NCBI GenBank assembly: GCA_028015205.1
Contig: CM051514.1
Location: forward strand, 37,278,150 to 37,342,149
Direction: 5' to 3'
From: Mytilisepta virgata
Taxonomy: Eukaryota; Mollusca; Bivalvia; Mytilida; Mytilidae
Length of the DNA: 64,000 bases
Shown here: piece by piece, positions 12,482-23,635 of the stretch
Layout of the letters: each line of letters starts with the position of its first letter
Position numbering within the stretch: position 1 is the stretch's first letter
Notes under the pieces: generated by a model
Database searches by the model: none
What the model was told of the DNA's origin: nothing
Seen by the model: only the letters and a program-made list of their open reading frames with translations
Program-made: the position numbers and the translations under genes

Positions 12482-13050
12482 GTGGTAAACTGCAGTTTTT
12501 GTCTTATATTTCAAAAACTAAAGCATTTAGAGCAAAACTGACATGGGGTAAAAATGTTTATCAGGTCAAGATCTACCTGCCATGAAATTTTCAGATGAAT
12601 CGGTCAACCCTTTGTTGGGTTATTGCCCTTGAATTGTTAATTTTAAGGAAATTTTGCAGTTTTAGGTCCATTGACCTGGACTGTCAACCAAGATGGCTGC
12701 CACAGCCGAACTTTATTTAACATAGAACCCCATAGAAAAACCAGCCAAATTGACTGCAACACTTAAATGTTTAGTCCTGCTCAAGGTGAAAAGTTAAATC
12801 CAGGTGAGCGATACAGGCTCTAGAGAGCCTCTGGTTAGTTTACTCTTATCTTTTTGAAACTGATTTGCATTTAATTGTACCCCTGTTGTGTTGGCATACT
12901 TTTATGACACCTTTACACCATCACACTAGGGTGAAGACTATTATTGCAGGTTTTGATAAATATACTGCCCCCAATATTATCCTTTTTAACCATTGAGTGC
13001 CCTCAAAATACAAATTTTACCATTCCTTCACAGATTTCTGGGGAAAGCAC

Positions 13051-13794
13051 TAGACAAGACCATGTTTTCTGTGAAATAGTGTCCCCGCTGACTGAAATCA
13101 AAATACCGGTAACCATCACCATTTTTTATTTGTTTACTCTAATTCAATATCAGTTTCTTAAGTTTCAGTGTTTTTATGAAATATGAATTATATTGAATTC
13201 AAACATCTAAGTGATTGTAAGAGTTAAAGTATTAACTCCCTTGAATGGACAACTTTTACTATGACTTGGAAGGATGAACTGATAGGGATTGCCAATTTTC
13301 CTCCCCAAGGTTATTGGGATTCTTGATGCAAACCAACTTTTACTTAAATGTGTATGTGGCAGTAATACCCATGTAATAATTTTATATTTGAATAGTGTCA
13401 TTTTAATGATAAAAAAAGTACAAGTTTAAAGCAAAGATAAAAACATCTGTGTGTCTGCTATCCAAACTGACCCATCTTTTTTGTCTTACACTAAATTTAT
13501 ATTTTCTGACATTTTCAATAAGACTGTTAGAGATTGTCTCCCTTAATAAAAATCAATTTTAAGTTACTAAACTTAAAAAAAAAAAAAATAAAATAAAATT
13601 GCCCACCTGATGACCTTTAGATTCTATAGTAGAAACACATTCAGATTTTTTCCCTTTAGCCTTATATAAAGCTGTTCATGATGCAGATCTTTTACTAAAC
13701 ATTTTATAATGAACATCAGGTGTAGGAAAAAGTTGTAACTGGCAAATGTTCAGATTTAGTCCTAATTATTGTTTATATTAACAAGGGTGGACAC
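13051..13794. other. Intron with a SINE-like scrap
   Basis: Mostly AT-rich. 'gggattgccaattttcctcc' at about 13287 matches the central body of SINE family 1, so a degraded copy may span about 13200-13330. No other feature was recognised. Confidence 0.4.
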
Positions 13795-14560
13795 ACAAAA
13801 ATGTCTCGCCTGTCGTGTATTGCTAATGAAAGTAAATGCTATCAGACATATTGCATACAGTATTCGAAAAACAGGCCAAAACACAAAAACTTAACTATAA
13901 CCACTGAACCATGAAAATGAGGTCAAGGTCAGATGACACCTGCCAGTTGAAAATGTACACCTTACAATCCTTCCATACACCAAATATAGTAGACCTATTG
14001 CATACAGTATTTGAAAAACAGGCCAAAACACAAAAACTTAACTATAACCACTGAACCATGAAACTGAGGTCAAGGTCAGATGACACCTGCCAGTTGGACA
14101 TGTACACCTTACAATCCTTCCATACACCAAATATACTAGACCTATTGCTTATAGTATCTGAGATATGGACTTGACCACCAAAACTTAACCTTGTTCACTG
14201 ATCCTTGAAATGGGATCGAGGTCAATTAAAAACTGTCTGACGGGGATGAGGACCTTGTAAGGTACGCACATACCAAATATAGTTATCCTATTACTTATAA
14301 TAAGAGAGAAATTAACATTACAAAAAATCTTAACTTTTTTTTCAAGTAGTCACTGAACCATGAAAATGAGGTCAAGGACAATGTACATATGACAGACAGA
14401 AACTTTGTAACATAGGGCATCTATATACAAAGTATAAAGCATCTAGGTCTTCCACCTTCTAAAATATAAAGCTTTTAAGAAGTTAGTTAATGCCGCTGCC
14501 GCCGGATCACTATCCCTGTCGAGCTTTCTGCGACTTTAAGTCGCAGGCTCGACAAAAATG
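13795..14560 (+). mobile_element. Tandem-core element with terminal hairpin (147-bp units)
   Basis: It starts with TGTCTCGCCTGTCG (13802) and ends in a strong hairpin (14517-14554: TGTCGAGC, then CTGCGACTT/AAGTCGCAG, then GCTCGACA), followed by AAAAA. The middle holds four units of about 147 bp built around 'cactgaaccatgaaaatgag' and 'gtcaaggtcagatgacacct', at roughly 13904, 14051, 14198 and 14351. Divergence rises along the array. The layout resembles bivalve pearl or Helentron-associated non-autonomous elements, which is inference. No protein is encoded. Confidence 0.65.
14517..14554 (+). repeat. Terminal hairpin of the 13.8 kb element
   Basis: Two nested perfect stems: TGTCGAGC pairs with GCTCGACA (8 bp), and CTGCGACTT pairs with AAGTCGCAG (9 bp), with a TTT bulge and a one-base loop. 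Confidence 0.85.
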
Positions 14561-15201
14561 ACATGAAATGTGATACAGACACAGACGCTCTTCTTATTAT
14601 GAAGATATAAAATGAATGCAAAAACTTCGCACAGCGTTATAAATATTTTAAAGGTTAAAAGTACATGTACTTGCAATATGAACTCCGACACAAAAACGCA
14701 CAGTAGTGGTAAAAATCCTGTGAGGTGTCACAAGGAAGCCATCCAAGACGAGAAACCCATACAAATTATATCTGCTCTTTGTTAGGAGATAGACCAATTT
14801 TATTCCCCACAGCCTTCCTTTGCGTAAAACCTTAACAAGATGGAGCTGATATGCAGTCGGAAAGAATACTTAGCTATCCCCATATTATACTCAAGGTATC
14901 CTTGTCCATCACTTTCACAGACATATGTTTGAATATAGGCCCCGATTCCAAGTGATATAAACTCCTTTTCTATTTTTCACATCAATTTTATTTCTTTATA
15001 GTATTGCCATAGACCATAATCAGGTTTTAGAATTTTTAATTTTCAAACTTGGGGCCCAAAGAGATCGGTTTTTGAACATTTTGAATTTAAGTTTCCTTTT
15101 GACCTAAACGCCTCTTTCATTTATCCAATTTATGAATTTTATTTCTGTACATTATTATCATCATAAACTATATGTAGATATAAACTGTTATCACAGAGAT
15201 A
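14561..15201. other. Intron, no features seen
   Basis: Unremarkable AT-rich spacer between the two tandem-core elements. Confidence 0.5.
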
Positions 15202-15646
15202 TGTCTCGCCTTTTTGTAATTTTGATTATGCAAATGTTGAAATCATAATAGCAATACCTTAACATCTTACACAAGTTATGCAAATATTCAAAGTCAATGA
15301 ACCATGACTGAGTTACATGGTTAAACAATCTCCATTTAAATGAGATGTGTGAATGCTAATACAACTGGATACCAAATACCATTGACTTATTATAAGTCGT
15401 TCCCAAACCTAAGTACAAAAATTTTGTGGGAAAAATTTGGTTGATTATATAGGGAATCACTGATGCGTGACTGGAGTGGGCCCCCCTTAGGTCGGTCAGC
15501 GCCGCCCCCCCCTAACAAAAAGTTCTGGATCCGCTACTGATAGGAATACTTTAACATGTAAGTTATGCAAATATTCAGTCAATGAATATGCACGAATTAG
15601 CATACCTATATGTAGCTTTTCAACCCAACCTCATCATGGCGAGACA
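15202..15646 (+). mobile_element. Short relative of the 167-bp tandem-core element
   Basis: It begins TGTCTCGCCTTTTTG (15202) and ends GGCGAGACA (15638-15646), followed by AAAAA, so it has 9-bp inverted ends. Inside, 'caatgaaccatgactgagtt', 'caatctccatttaaatgaga' and 'ataccaaataccattgac' (15296-15390) form a diverged copy of the 167-bp unit found downstream. A C-rich segment at 15481-15520 ending 'agttctggatccgctactga' looks like an unrelated insertion. Confidence 0.6.
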
Positions 15647-15770
15647 AAAATCTTTTTGCTTGGCTTTGTGTCCAATAAAATATAATTTTGTTTGTTTACT
15701 TATAGTTACTTATAGTTGATTTCCAGTACAGGATCTCTCAAGGTTCCTCTTCACCAGACTCATAATATAT

Positions 15771-16605
15771 GTAAAGTAAGCAAACCATTCAAAGTCAATA
15801 GACCATGACTGAGGGGGTGGAGCCAAATAATCTCCATGGCAATGAGATGTGGCAATGATAATACATCTGCATACCAATTATCATTGACCTACCACTAGTG
15901 GATCCCCATAAACTGACCTAATCACAAACTAATACATGTAAAGTAAGCAAACCATTCAAAGTCAATAGACCATGACTGAGGGGGTGGAGCCAAATAATCT
16001 CCATGGCAATGAGATGTAGCAATGGTAATACATCTGCATACCAATTATTATTGACCTACCACTAGTGGATCCCCATAAACTGACCTAATCACAAACTAAT
16101 ACATGTAAAGTAAGCAAACCATTCAAAGTCAATAGACCATGACTGAGGGGTTGGAGCCAAATAACCTCCACGGCAATGAGATGTAGCAATGGTAATGCAT
16201 CTGCATACCAATTATCATTGACCTACCACTAGTGGATCCCCATAAACTGACCTAATCACAAACTAATACATGTAAAGTAAGCAAACCATTCAAAGTCAAT
16301 AGACCATGACTGAGGGGGTGGAGCGAAATAATCTCCATGGCAATGAGATGTGGCAATGGTAATACATCTGCATACCAATTATCATTGACCTACCACTAGT
16401 GAATCCCCATAAACTGACTTAATCACAAACTAATACATGTAAAGTAAGCAAATCATTCAAAGTCAATAGACCATGACTGAGGGGGCGGAGCCAAATAATC
16501 TCCATGGCAATGAGATGTGGCAATGGTAATACATCTGCATACCAATTATCATTGACCTACCACTAGTGGATCCCCATAAAACTGAGCTAATCACAAACTA
16601 ATACA
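15771..16605 (+). repeat. Tandem array, 5 x 167 bp
   Basis: Units start GTAAAGTAAGCAAACCATTC at 15771, 15938, 16105, 16272 and 16439, exactly 167 bp apart, with only a few substitutions between units (for example GTGGAGC/GGCGGAGC and ACTAGTGGATC/ACTAGTGAATC). The array is followed by a GCC-rich stretch and a terminal hairpin, so it is the core of a mobile element and not free satellite. Unit size is near that of known bivalve satellites (about 160-170 bp); relationship is untested. Confidence 0.95.
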
Positions 16606-16700
16606 TTGTTGACGCCATCGCCGCCGCCGCCGCCGCCGCCGACGCCGGAAACAGCATACCTATGTCTCGCCTTTTGACTCCGTCAAGGCGAGACAAAAAC
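16606..16700 (+). mobile_element. GCC-rich linker and 3' hairpin closing the 167-bp array element
   Basis: A (GCC)n run (16619-16640) is followed by a hairpin at 16663-16695: TGTCTCGCC pairs with GGCGAGACA and TTGAC pairs with GTCAA, with a TT bulge and a TCC loop, followed by AAAAA. The outer stem repeats the TGTCTCGCC seen at the 5' ends of related elements at 13802 and 15202. Confidence 0.8.
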
Positions 16701-16746
16701 CATCAGTATTATTTTGTGCAGATTTGACAAAGAATATATATATATA

Positions 16747-17490
16747 CACTTGACTCTCGTTATCTCAAACTCGCTTGAGTCGAATCTTTTGTGTGGTCCC
16801 AAATGTTTTACAGTGCAAATGTATGTAATACTATTTTGCGTCCTGTTAAGTCGAATTTGCATGAGTCAAATTTACTTCTATCTCAAACTAAATTTTGAGT
16901 CCAAAATCAAACACAACGAAACTTATTCGATATGTCAATATTTATCTGTCAAAACATCACCTTTAAGATTAAATGTCTTCACAGGTAAGTTTTACTTCTT
17001 GTAATAGACATTCGGCATTGATTGAAATTTTGTGCTATCGATTTATTGAGAATTCATATTGATTTGTAAAAACAATTCACCTCGAATAATTAGTGTCAAT
17101 TTATCTACAAAGATGTTTAATTAACAAGTTAATCAATTAGATAATTTATTTGTTGTCCTGCTTTTGGTGCGTACACATTATAGACTGTCAAAATCTTTTT
17201 GTTCTATTTTAATCAATTTTTCTTCAACTATTTATTATTTTTATAAATATAGATGTAACACATTAGTTATAAAATTATCTGTCAGATCGAGGATAAATAG
17301 AGGTCTCGATAGTACTTATAAACTATCGCTTTACTCCGGCACCTACAGAGTTTTAGATTTACCATACAGTAGTTACTAAATTACCTCCCTTCATAACAAG
17401 GAAAATTTGTCAGCTCCCTTTTAGTCGAATTTCGTCTATCTCAGATTTTTTTTCGCGGTCTGATGACTTTGAGATAACAAGAGTCAACTG
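16747..17490. mobile_element. Inverted-repeat DNA element, Tc1/mariner- or pogo-like ends
   Basis: The left end CTTGACTCTCGTTATCTCAA and the right end TTGAGATAACAAGAGTCAAC form about 20-bp inverted termini with two mismatches. Internal phrases 'gagtcgaat' and 'agtcgaattt' recur near both ends. The 132-bp element at 23871 has the same terminal sequence and a TA duplication. No transposase is encoded, so it is a non-autonomous 744-bp copy. Confidence 0.7.
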
Positions 17491-20459
17491 CATATACATG
17501 TATAAATTTGTAATTGATATGTGATGTTCATAAGATAAAAAAAAAAAAACATCCACATGTCATGTCACCAATGAAAAGGCAATATCTAGAAAGAACTGTA
17601 AGTCACAGGGCAGAATGGCACATGCGAAAAAAAAGAGATTATAAAGACCTTAAATTTAATGTCCGACATCAAACATGTATCCAAAGTTTACTAAATTTTC
17701 ATACACAAGATAACCACTGCAGCATGTTCCTACAGAATGTGAACGGGTTAGTTAACTAGTTGATGAGATGTCTGTCAAACTCTTGACTTAAAGCTATATC
17801 AGTGATCAATCAAATAAATACATTCAGATGAATGAGGCTATTAATATAAAAATTAGAATATAGATTTTTCTTCATGGGTTATTTGATGAGACTTTGTGGG
17901 AGTTTGGATTCGAAGTGCTTTGTAGTAATTTTGTTCCATTCAATATTTCTCTGGTTGACTTTAGGTTGTAATAATTTAAATTGTCTTTTGAAGTTCTCAG
18001 TATTACTTTACTGGTTTTCATGTTTGTCTTATGTTTTTTTTTTATTTTGTTCTTTGGAATTTTCTTTAATGTTGTTTTAATGTCTATTTAAAATTTTCTT
18101 GGTAAAGGTATAACTTGTATTTACGATCAGTGTTGCAAGTTAATACTATTAGTAAGAAGGGAATGATTTCTCAAAGCATTTGTAATAAAAGCGAATTTAG
18201 CTCAAAGTTTATTTTAGTTTTTATTTAAATTTTTTCTTAATACAAAAATTGTTGACATTGTACATTATATGACCAGTCAATACTACAACAAGATTATTTA
18301 CAAAATTTGGATGTTTTCTCAATTTGAATTTTCATTGTTGTTTACATAGAATAATAGTGGCAAAATCGAATATTTAAAGCTATAGAATTTATAATTTAAG
18401 CATAGCTCTGTCATAAAATTTAGTGTCAAGGTTTTAACTCCCGAACTTCATTCACAGAAAGTACAATTTATAACTTGATAAGGTTGTAAAATTTATTCTG
18501 CTATAATAAATGTTTTATTTATGGTGAAGTGGACACACTGGAACATTTCATACAAGTCATTAAACAGTTGTGATTGTTGGACAAAGTTTACATGATACAT
18601 ATTCAGGCTCTAACCTGATTTGGGATGTAAACTATGTAGAAGCTGGAAATTCTTATTCCAGATTTTGGGAATAAAATATATTTTGAGATTTTAAGCTTTC
18701 AGAGATGTGTCTTGTTTTGAAAACTAATGTTAGACCATGAAAAGTAAAGCCTTCTCATTTATATCTCTATAGAATTGAAGCAAACACATATTTCCTTTTT
18801 TTTTATGTTTCTCAGTTGACAAAGTATGAAAAAATTTGCATGTTTCTGGATGTGTGGATAGAATGGGTTATTGTGTTGGAAGTTGTACATGGGGGGGGGG
18901 GGGGGGGGCACCTTGTCAAAAAGTTGACAAGTGGGTTCTTCCAGCACATTTGTACCCCGACCCATTTCCAGAAAAAATTTGACCATGTTACATACCCCAT
19001 TATAGACAATCTGTGTCTAAAATAATACCCCTTTTTAACCAGCAATCAAAATGTAGCACATTGACATCCAGATCTGGCTTCAACTTCTTGTCTTATGTTT
19101 GTTTTCCCCATGGAAGTTTTTTTTTTAAATGTGATTATGACTGAAATTCTATGTTTCCATTCAAATTATAACCCCGTTCCAGATTTTCTTGACATATAGC
19201 CCCATTCCAGATAGTCAGATATTACCCCTTTGTAGAAAAGAGATAAAAATATACCCCTTTACAGTCGTTTTGCGAAAAAAAAAAACAGCCCCTTTTGTCA
19301 GAACATACCTAGCACCTCATATATAGTAAGTGCCCCCCGGGAAAGTTGTGGCAAATGGGGATGATCATTATATTAATTCTACCAGGCATAAGTAGTGTGA
19401 ATCAAAGAATTCTTACTAAATCTCTAATCCAATAACTTAAAGATTTCTTTTGGCTCTTAACTACCTTTTAGCTCACCTGGCATTCGCAGAAAATAAATAG
19501 TTAATAAATGCATGCATCTGTAAACTTAGCATCCATTTGAAAATGACTTCTAATTGATCACATCATTCCTTGAAGTTTGCTATATGGATTTTTGGATCAA
19601 TTTTTACTGTAATTTTATGTATCTATAATAAATAGTCAAGTTCCTTTCAGACAAAGGTCCACATTCTTTTCATGTTTAACAGGCTGAGTTATTTTTAGAC
19701 TTAATTGGAAAACACCTATCATTGGCAATGAAGCATCATGTTTGCATAGGAAAATTATTGGTGGAATCCCAGGGTGATTGATATTTACACTTTAAACAAC
19801 AGTACAGTGAAGGATCAGAGTTGTCCTTAAAGGATTTACAGGGTGAAAGGTTAGAGTTGACTTGTGAGGATTTTATTATTCCTGATGTAATTTTATATGA
19901 CTGTAAAAAGGTGATGGATTACCTAGATTTAAGATATACAGAAAAATGCTTTAGGATATTGTGCAATTGAACACGAAAATGTTTGCATGAAACCAGAGTT
20001 GTAAAATTGTGAAGGAATTCTGTGGTAATAATTTACTTTTTATTTTGATTATGTGTAACTAGTGAATTTTCTAGTTGTGAAAATAATTGATGATTCAAGT
20101 GGGAAAATTCATAAAATTTTTATTAAATAATTTGTGAAGCACAGCATATTGACTTTATTTCCTATAAGTGCCAAGGTGTCAGACTGGAAAAAATTTACTG
20201 TGAAAATAGAGATTTTATTGGAAATGTAATGAATTTTTTATGTTCTTTATTGTGTAGGCTTGAAAACTATGAAATTAATGAAATAAAATAAGATAACAGT
20301 TTCATGCCATTTTGAATAATTTGCAGTAATGTATAATTGAAAGAGACGATGCATTTTTAAGTGAAGGCAAAACTACACAATATGCAGAAATTAAGTTAAT
20401 AAGGAAGTTCTCTGGTTTACACATAGAAACAATGAGTTAAATGAAGTGAGGAATTTATC
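17491..20459. other. Intron, repeats of low complexity and a G tract
   Basis: AT-rich. It contains an 18-base G run at 18891, downstream of which phrases such as 'accccgttccagattttctt' and 'gacatatagccccattccag' recur with slight variation (19170-19215, related scraps 18955-19030, 19225-19320). This indicates an old dispersed repeat. A fragment of the TAGCTCACCTGG element start lies at 19469-19485. No gene was recognised. Confidence 0.5.
18891..18908 (+). repeat. Poly-G tract (18)
   Basis: An uninterrupted run of 18 G. Confidence 0.9.
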
Positions 20460-20664
20460 ATGGAGGAATTTAATCAGAGAAAATCTCGAGATAAAAGTAG
20501 GATACCTACATTGTTTAAAAAGACAAAGTCTCCCAAGACCAACAAAAAATCATCACCAAAACATTCTAAAGATGGGATGTACTCCAGAAGTGCTAGTTTG
20601 TCACCCAGACAACGTCATGGAAAATCTATACAAGTTCCAGTTTCACCATATAGATATTGCGGAG
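20460..20664 (+). CDS. SRCIN1/KIAA1217-like: Alternative first coding exon B of SRCIN1/KIAA1217-like gene
   Basis: The exon encodes 68 residues plus one base, beginning MEEFNQRKSRDKSRIPTLFK. It is rich in Lys, Ser and Pro (KTKSPKTNKKSSPKHSKDG), with several SP sites (KSPK, SSPK, LSPR, VSPY). It looks like a disordered, phosphorylatable tail. An in-frame TGA sits six codons upstream at 20442, so ATG 20460 is the start. The donor GGAG|GTATTG at 20665 leaves phase 1, identical to exon A. Both can therefore splice to the exon at 39641, here producing an Asp codon followed by YNARKIYG. Because the upstream stop rules out read-in from another exon, this is an alternative first exon with its own promoter, not a cassette. 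The upstream 300 bases are AT-rich with no clear TATA or Inr. Confidence 0.65.
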
Positions 20665-23180
20665 GTATTGTAAATTAGTCCAATGTACAAGTATTTGACA
20701 TTTTGTCGTGTTTGTTTATTTATATGTTAGATCACCAAGAATGTATCAAAAATATTGATTCAAATGGGGTTTAATACTAAGATTGATATCAGGAAGAAGA
20801 TATAAGGTGAATGAAAAATACGTAAAAAGAAATATCTCTGATATTTAAGGAAAAGTGTCCATGGCCATGTTTCTGTTTTTAAGTACCGGTACTTATAATT
20901 GTACAGCTGGGCATATTTCTACTGTTCATCCCATATACGGATTTATCTACGTATTTTACGGTAGTAGGTCTACATGGTTCAAATGTTTGGAAAGAAAACT
21001 TGCATTTGACCTGGTCATATTAAACTATAAATGCAAAAACTGAACAAGTGACAATATACAGTAATAGACTGGGAACAAAAACCTTTCTTAAAAGCCAGAA
21101 AATTACTCAGTTTGGAACTTTATCGTAAAGTAAAACCTGTCATGCAGACAGATGTGAACACAGTTACTTGGCAGTAGTCTTCCCTCAGTACATTATAATA
21201 TAAATTGAATGGCTCTACCATCAGACATGGCGCGATATAAAAAATCTTTTGACTCATCAGACGGTATTGATGTCTCAGATTCCATGCTATAAAAACATTA
21301 CACCAATTTCTTTGAGATAGCTTTAGAACTTCATTAATTACAGGTAATTGCATAGTCTTCAAAGATACTCATTAAGTTACCTGTGATAGTGCCAACGCAC
21401 ATGCATGTGGAAAATGATTGCATCGATCTCTGATTAAAGTCAGTCACTTGAGACTGTTCGGATAACACTGCATTGTGTAAAAAATGATGCTGGTCTTCTG
21501 ATTTTGAATTGAAAATATTGATTTAAAGAAGATTTCATTTAAGATTTGATTAATTATTTATGATGTTTGCTCTAAAATGTAATATTTGTATAAATTGTTT
21601 TATATATAATATTTGGTTTCTTATCTCTTACCAGATTTAAATGATTTTTCAAAACAACAAATGAGTAAATCTTAAATTCTACAACCAAAAATTTATAGGA
21701 TCAAAATTTCTTTGTTTTTAAAATATTATTATTTCTAACTTACAGGAATTTAATTTCAGAGAATTAATGGCAAATATTTTTTCTTTAGAAGGGTAGGGGA
21801 ATAGGGTAAGTTTTTACTAAGCATGGTAAAAATATCTTAAAATAATAAGATAAGTCATGTCCTCCATAATTTTCAGTTCAGAATTAAGGATTTATTTATT
21901 TTGGGCAAAAATATTAATTTAATAGTAAATCCCCCAAATTGTAACAGAAATGCAATATGTCATTATGTGTTCTATAGAACAGTGGTTTAGAGAGGGTACT
22001 TATAATAGAATCTCTGTATAAAATTTATTGACGTAGAATTCAATATGTAGTAGTTTATTGTAGTAGTAAAAGAGGTTTTTATAAATAATTTAGAAGAGAA
22101 ATGGAAAAAAAATATTGATTAGTGCTTGAAGATGTTTTAAAAGCAGGATTCTGTGTAGTTTTTAATGGATATCAGTTATCTTTGTAAATTGAAGCATCTG
22201 TAATTAAGGAATTTCAATAATTATTGGATTATTTATAAGATACAGTGAAAGTACATGTATGTAATGTGAGAAAGAAGGGGGAGGGGGGAAGATTGGGTTA
22301 TGAAGGTGACTGTTTTAGGAGTGCAGTTGCATAGGGAAAAATACAAAAATAGCAAAAGGTTTATATAAATAATGGTAGTTTACCACCCTTTCATCCCATA
22401 TACATCAAGTATAAACAACATGTATGTGAGCCTTTATTAAGAATCCACAAATAAAAGATGAATTTTCAAACTTTGGCTATGAAAAAATGTTGTCAAGTAG
22501 GGACTTTTGAAGTAAAGGGAGAGGAGGGAGTCCTGTAATTTGATGTAAATACATGTGAAAATTTAAAAATTTCCTAGATGATAGATTGTCTGATATGCAC
22601 ATGGTGGCCACTGGACATTAAAAAAATAATTCATCCATCCTAGATTCTAGATCATGTTTTGCATTAACTAGTTCTCTATTTAATAGAAAAGGTTGATTTG
22701 TTAAGAAAGTGATTATTATTTCTTTGAAAAAAAAACAATTTACAAGTAATTTTTGAAGACAAATATAATTTTTTTTCTGACAGAAATTTTATTGATTATT
22801 TGTTTGATGTTTTTTATTAGCACAAATTTCTAGTTGACTACAAATGGATTGTAATAGAAATTGTTTCCAAACCTTATCGGATTTAATCTCCGTTCAGAAT
22901 GGAATCGAGTCGGTAATCATTGAATGCTTGTCGATGAACCAGCAATCTGGTTTTTGGATGAATTTTTGTCTGCTGCTTCTTTTTAATTAAGGGATTTTTT
23001 TGGGAAAATTTAATATTTAAACAGTATACCTAGAGAACAAGATGTGTCAAGAAAGACATTTTAGGATGATTAAAATTTAAGAATTAATATATATTTTTGT
23101 TTGTCTTGCAGAATTTGTTGTTAGATTGAAGTCTCTTGAAAATGGTGCTAATTATGATTTAAAGAAATAATTAAAATTTA
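20665..23180. other. Intron after exon B, no features seen
   Basis: AT-rich intron sequence. Nothing recognised apart from short homopolymers. Confidence 0.5.
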
Positions 23181-23528
23181 GTGCTTTCCCCAGAAATCTG
23201 TGAAGGCATGGTAAATTTTGTATTTTGAGAGCACTCATTGGTTAAAAAAGATAATATTGGGGGCACCCCACCTTGACATGAGGGCACAATATTTATCAAA
23301 ACCTGCAATAAATAGCCTTCACCCTAGTGTGATGGTGTAAAGGTGTCATAAAAGTGTGCCAACACAACAGGGGTACATGATTAAATGCAAATCAGTTTCA
23401 AAAAGATAAAAGTAAACTAAAAATTGAAAGTTAGGTTTGGCTACAATGTATCTGGGGGCACATTGTAAAATTCATGATGAGGGCAGCATGGTGCAGCATC
23501 ATGCTAAATTGGTCTAGGGAAACCTCTA
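23181..23528 (-). repeat. Dispersed repeat X, copy 2 (uninterrupted)
   Basis: The reverse complement matches the three pieces of the copy at 10145-13050 in order. It supplies empty sites for the hAT-like element 1 (23505-23510) and the TAGCTCACC element (23411-23430). Confidence 0.8.
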
Positions 23529-23635
23529 AAATTTATAATATTAAATAATGAAAATTTAAAATATTAATAAGAAAATTAAAATTTATAATATTCTGAAAAA
23601 ATATTCTGAGGGGACTTCTAAATCATGCCCACTTT

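Larger units (their letters stand above)
11117..12834 (+). mobile_element. TAGCTCACC-family dispersed element, copy 1 (interrupted)
   Basis: It opens AGCTCACCTGATCCATGGGT, with a hairpin formed with 'caagtgagct', and continues with the family phrases 'cttctcctctgaaactacta', 'aacatggccgacatgcc' and 'aaaaatagaacatag'. It closes 'ccaggtgagcgatacaggct' with a terminal AGGCTCT/AGAGCCT palindrome (12815-12830). TAG or TTAG flanks both sides, and the empty site is present in repeat X copy 2 (23411-23430). A second transposon sits inside at 11347-12481. It has no coding capacity of its own. The family appears in bivalve genomes to my knowledge; the class is uncertain. Confidence 0.7.
10145..13050 (+). 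repeat. Dispersed repeat X, copy 1, interrupted by nested insertions
   Basis: Three pieces (10145-10168, 11043-11116, 12835-13050) joined in order match the reverse complement of the uninterrupted copy at 23181-23528. Shared phrases are 'ggtttccctagaccaattta', 'catgaattttaNaatgtgcc', 'gccaaacctaactttcaa', 'gatttgcatttaat', 'cccctgttgtgttggca' and 'ccatcacactagggtgaag'. The gaps are filled by a hAT-like element (10169-11042) and a TAGCTCACC-family element (11117-12834). Confidence 0.8.

Noticed and set aside
16619..16640. GCC run as a CpG-island promoter or poly-Ala coding tract
   Set aside because: It is the linker between the tandem core and the terminal hairpin of a mobile element.
17550..17759. 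Open stretch with MSPMKRQYLERTVSHRAEWH
   Set aside because: No acceptor or donor in a phase that fits the gene, and no recognised domain. Likely chance or repeat-derived.
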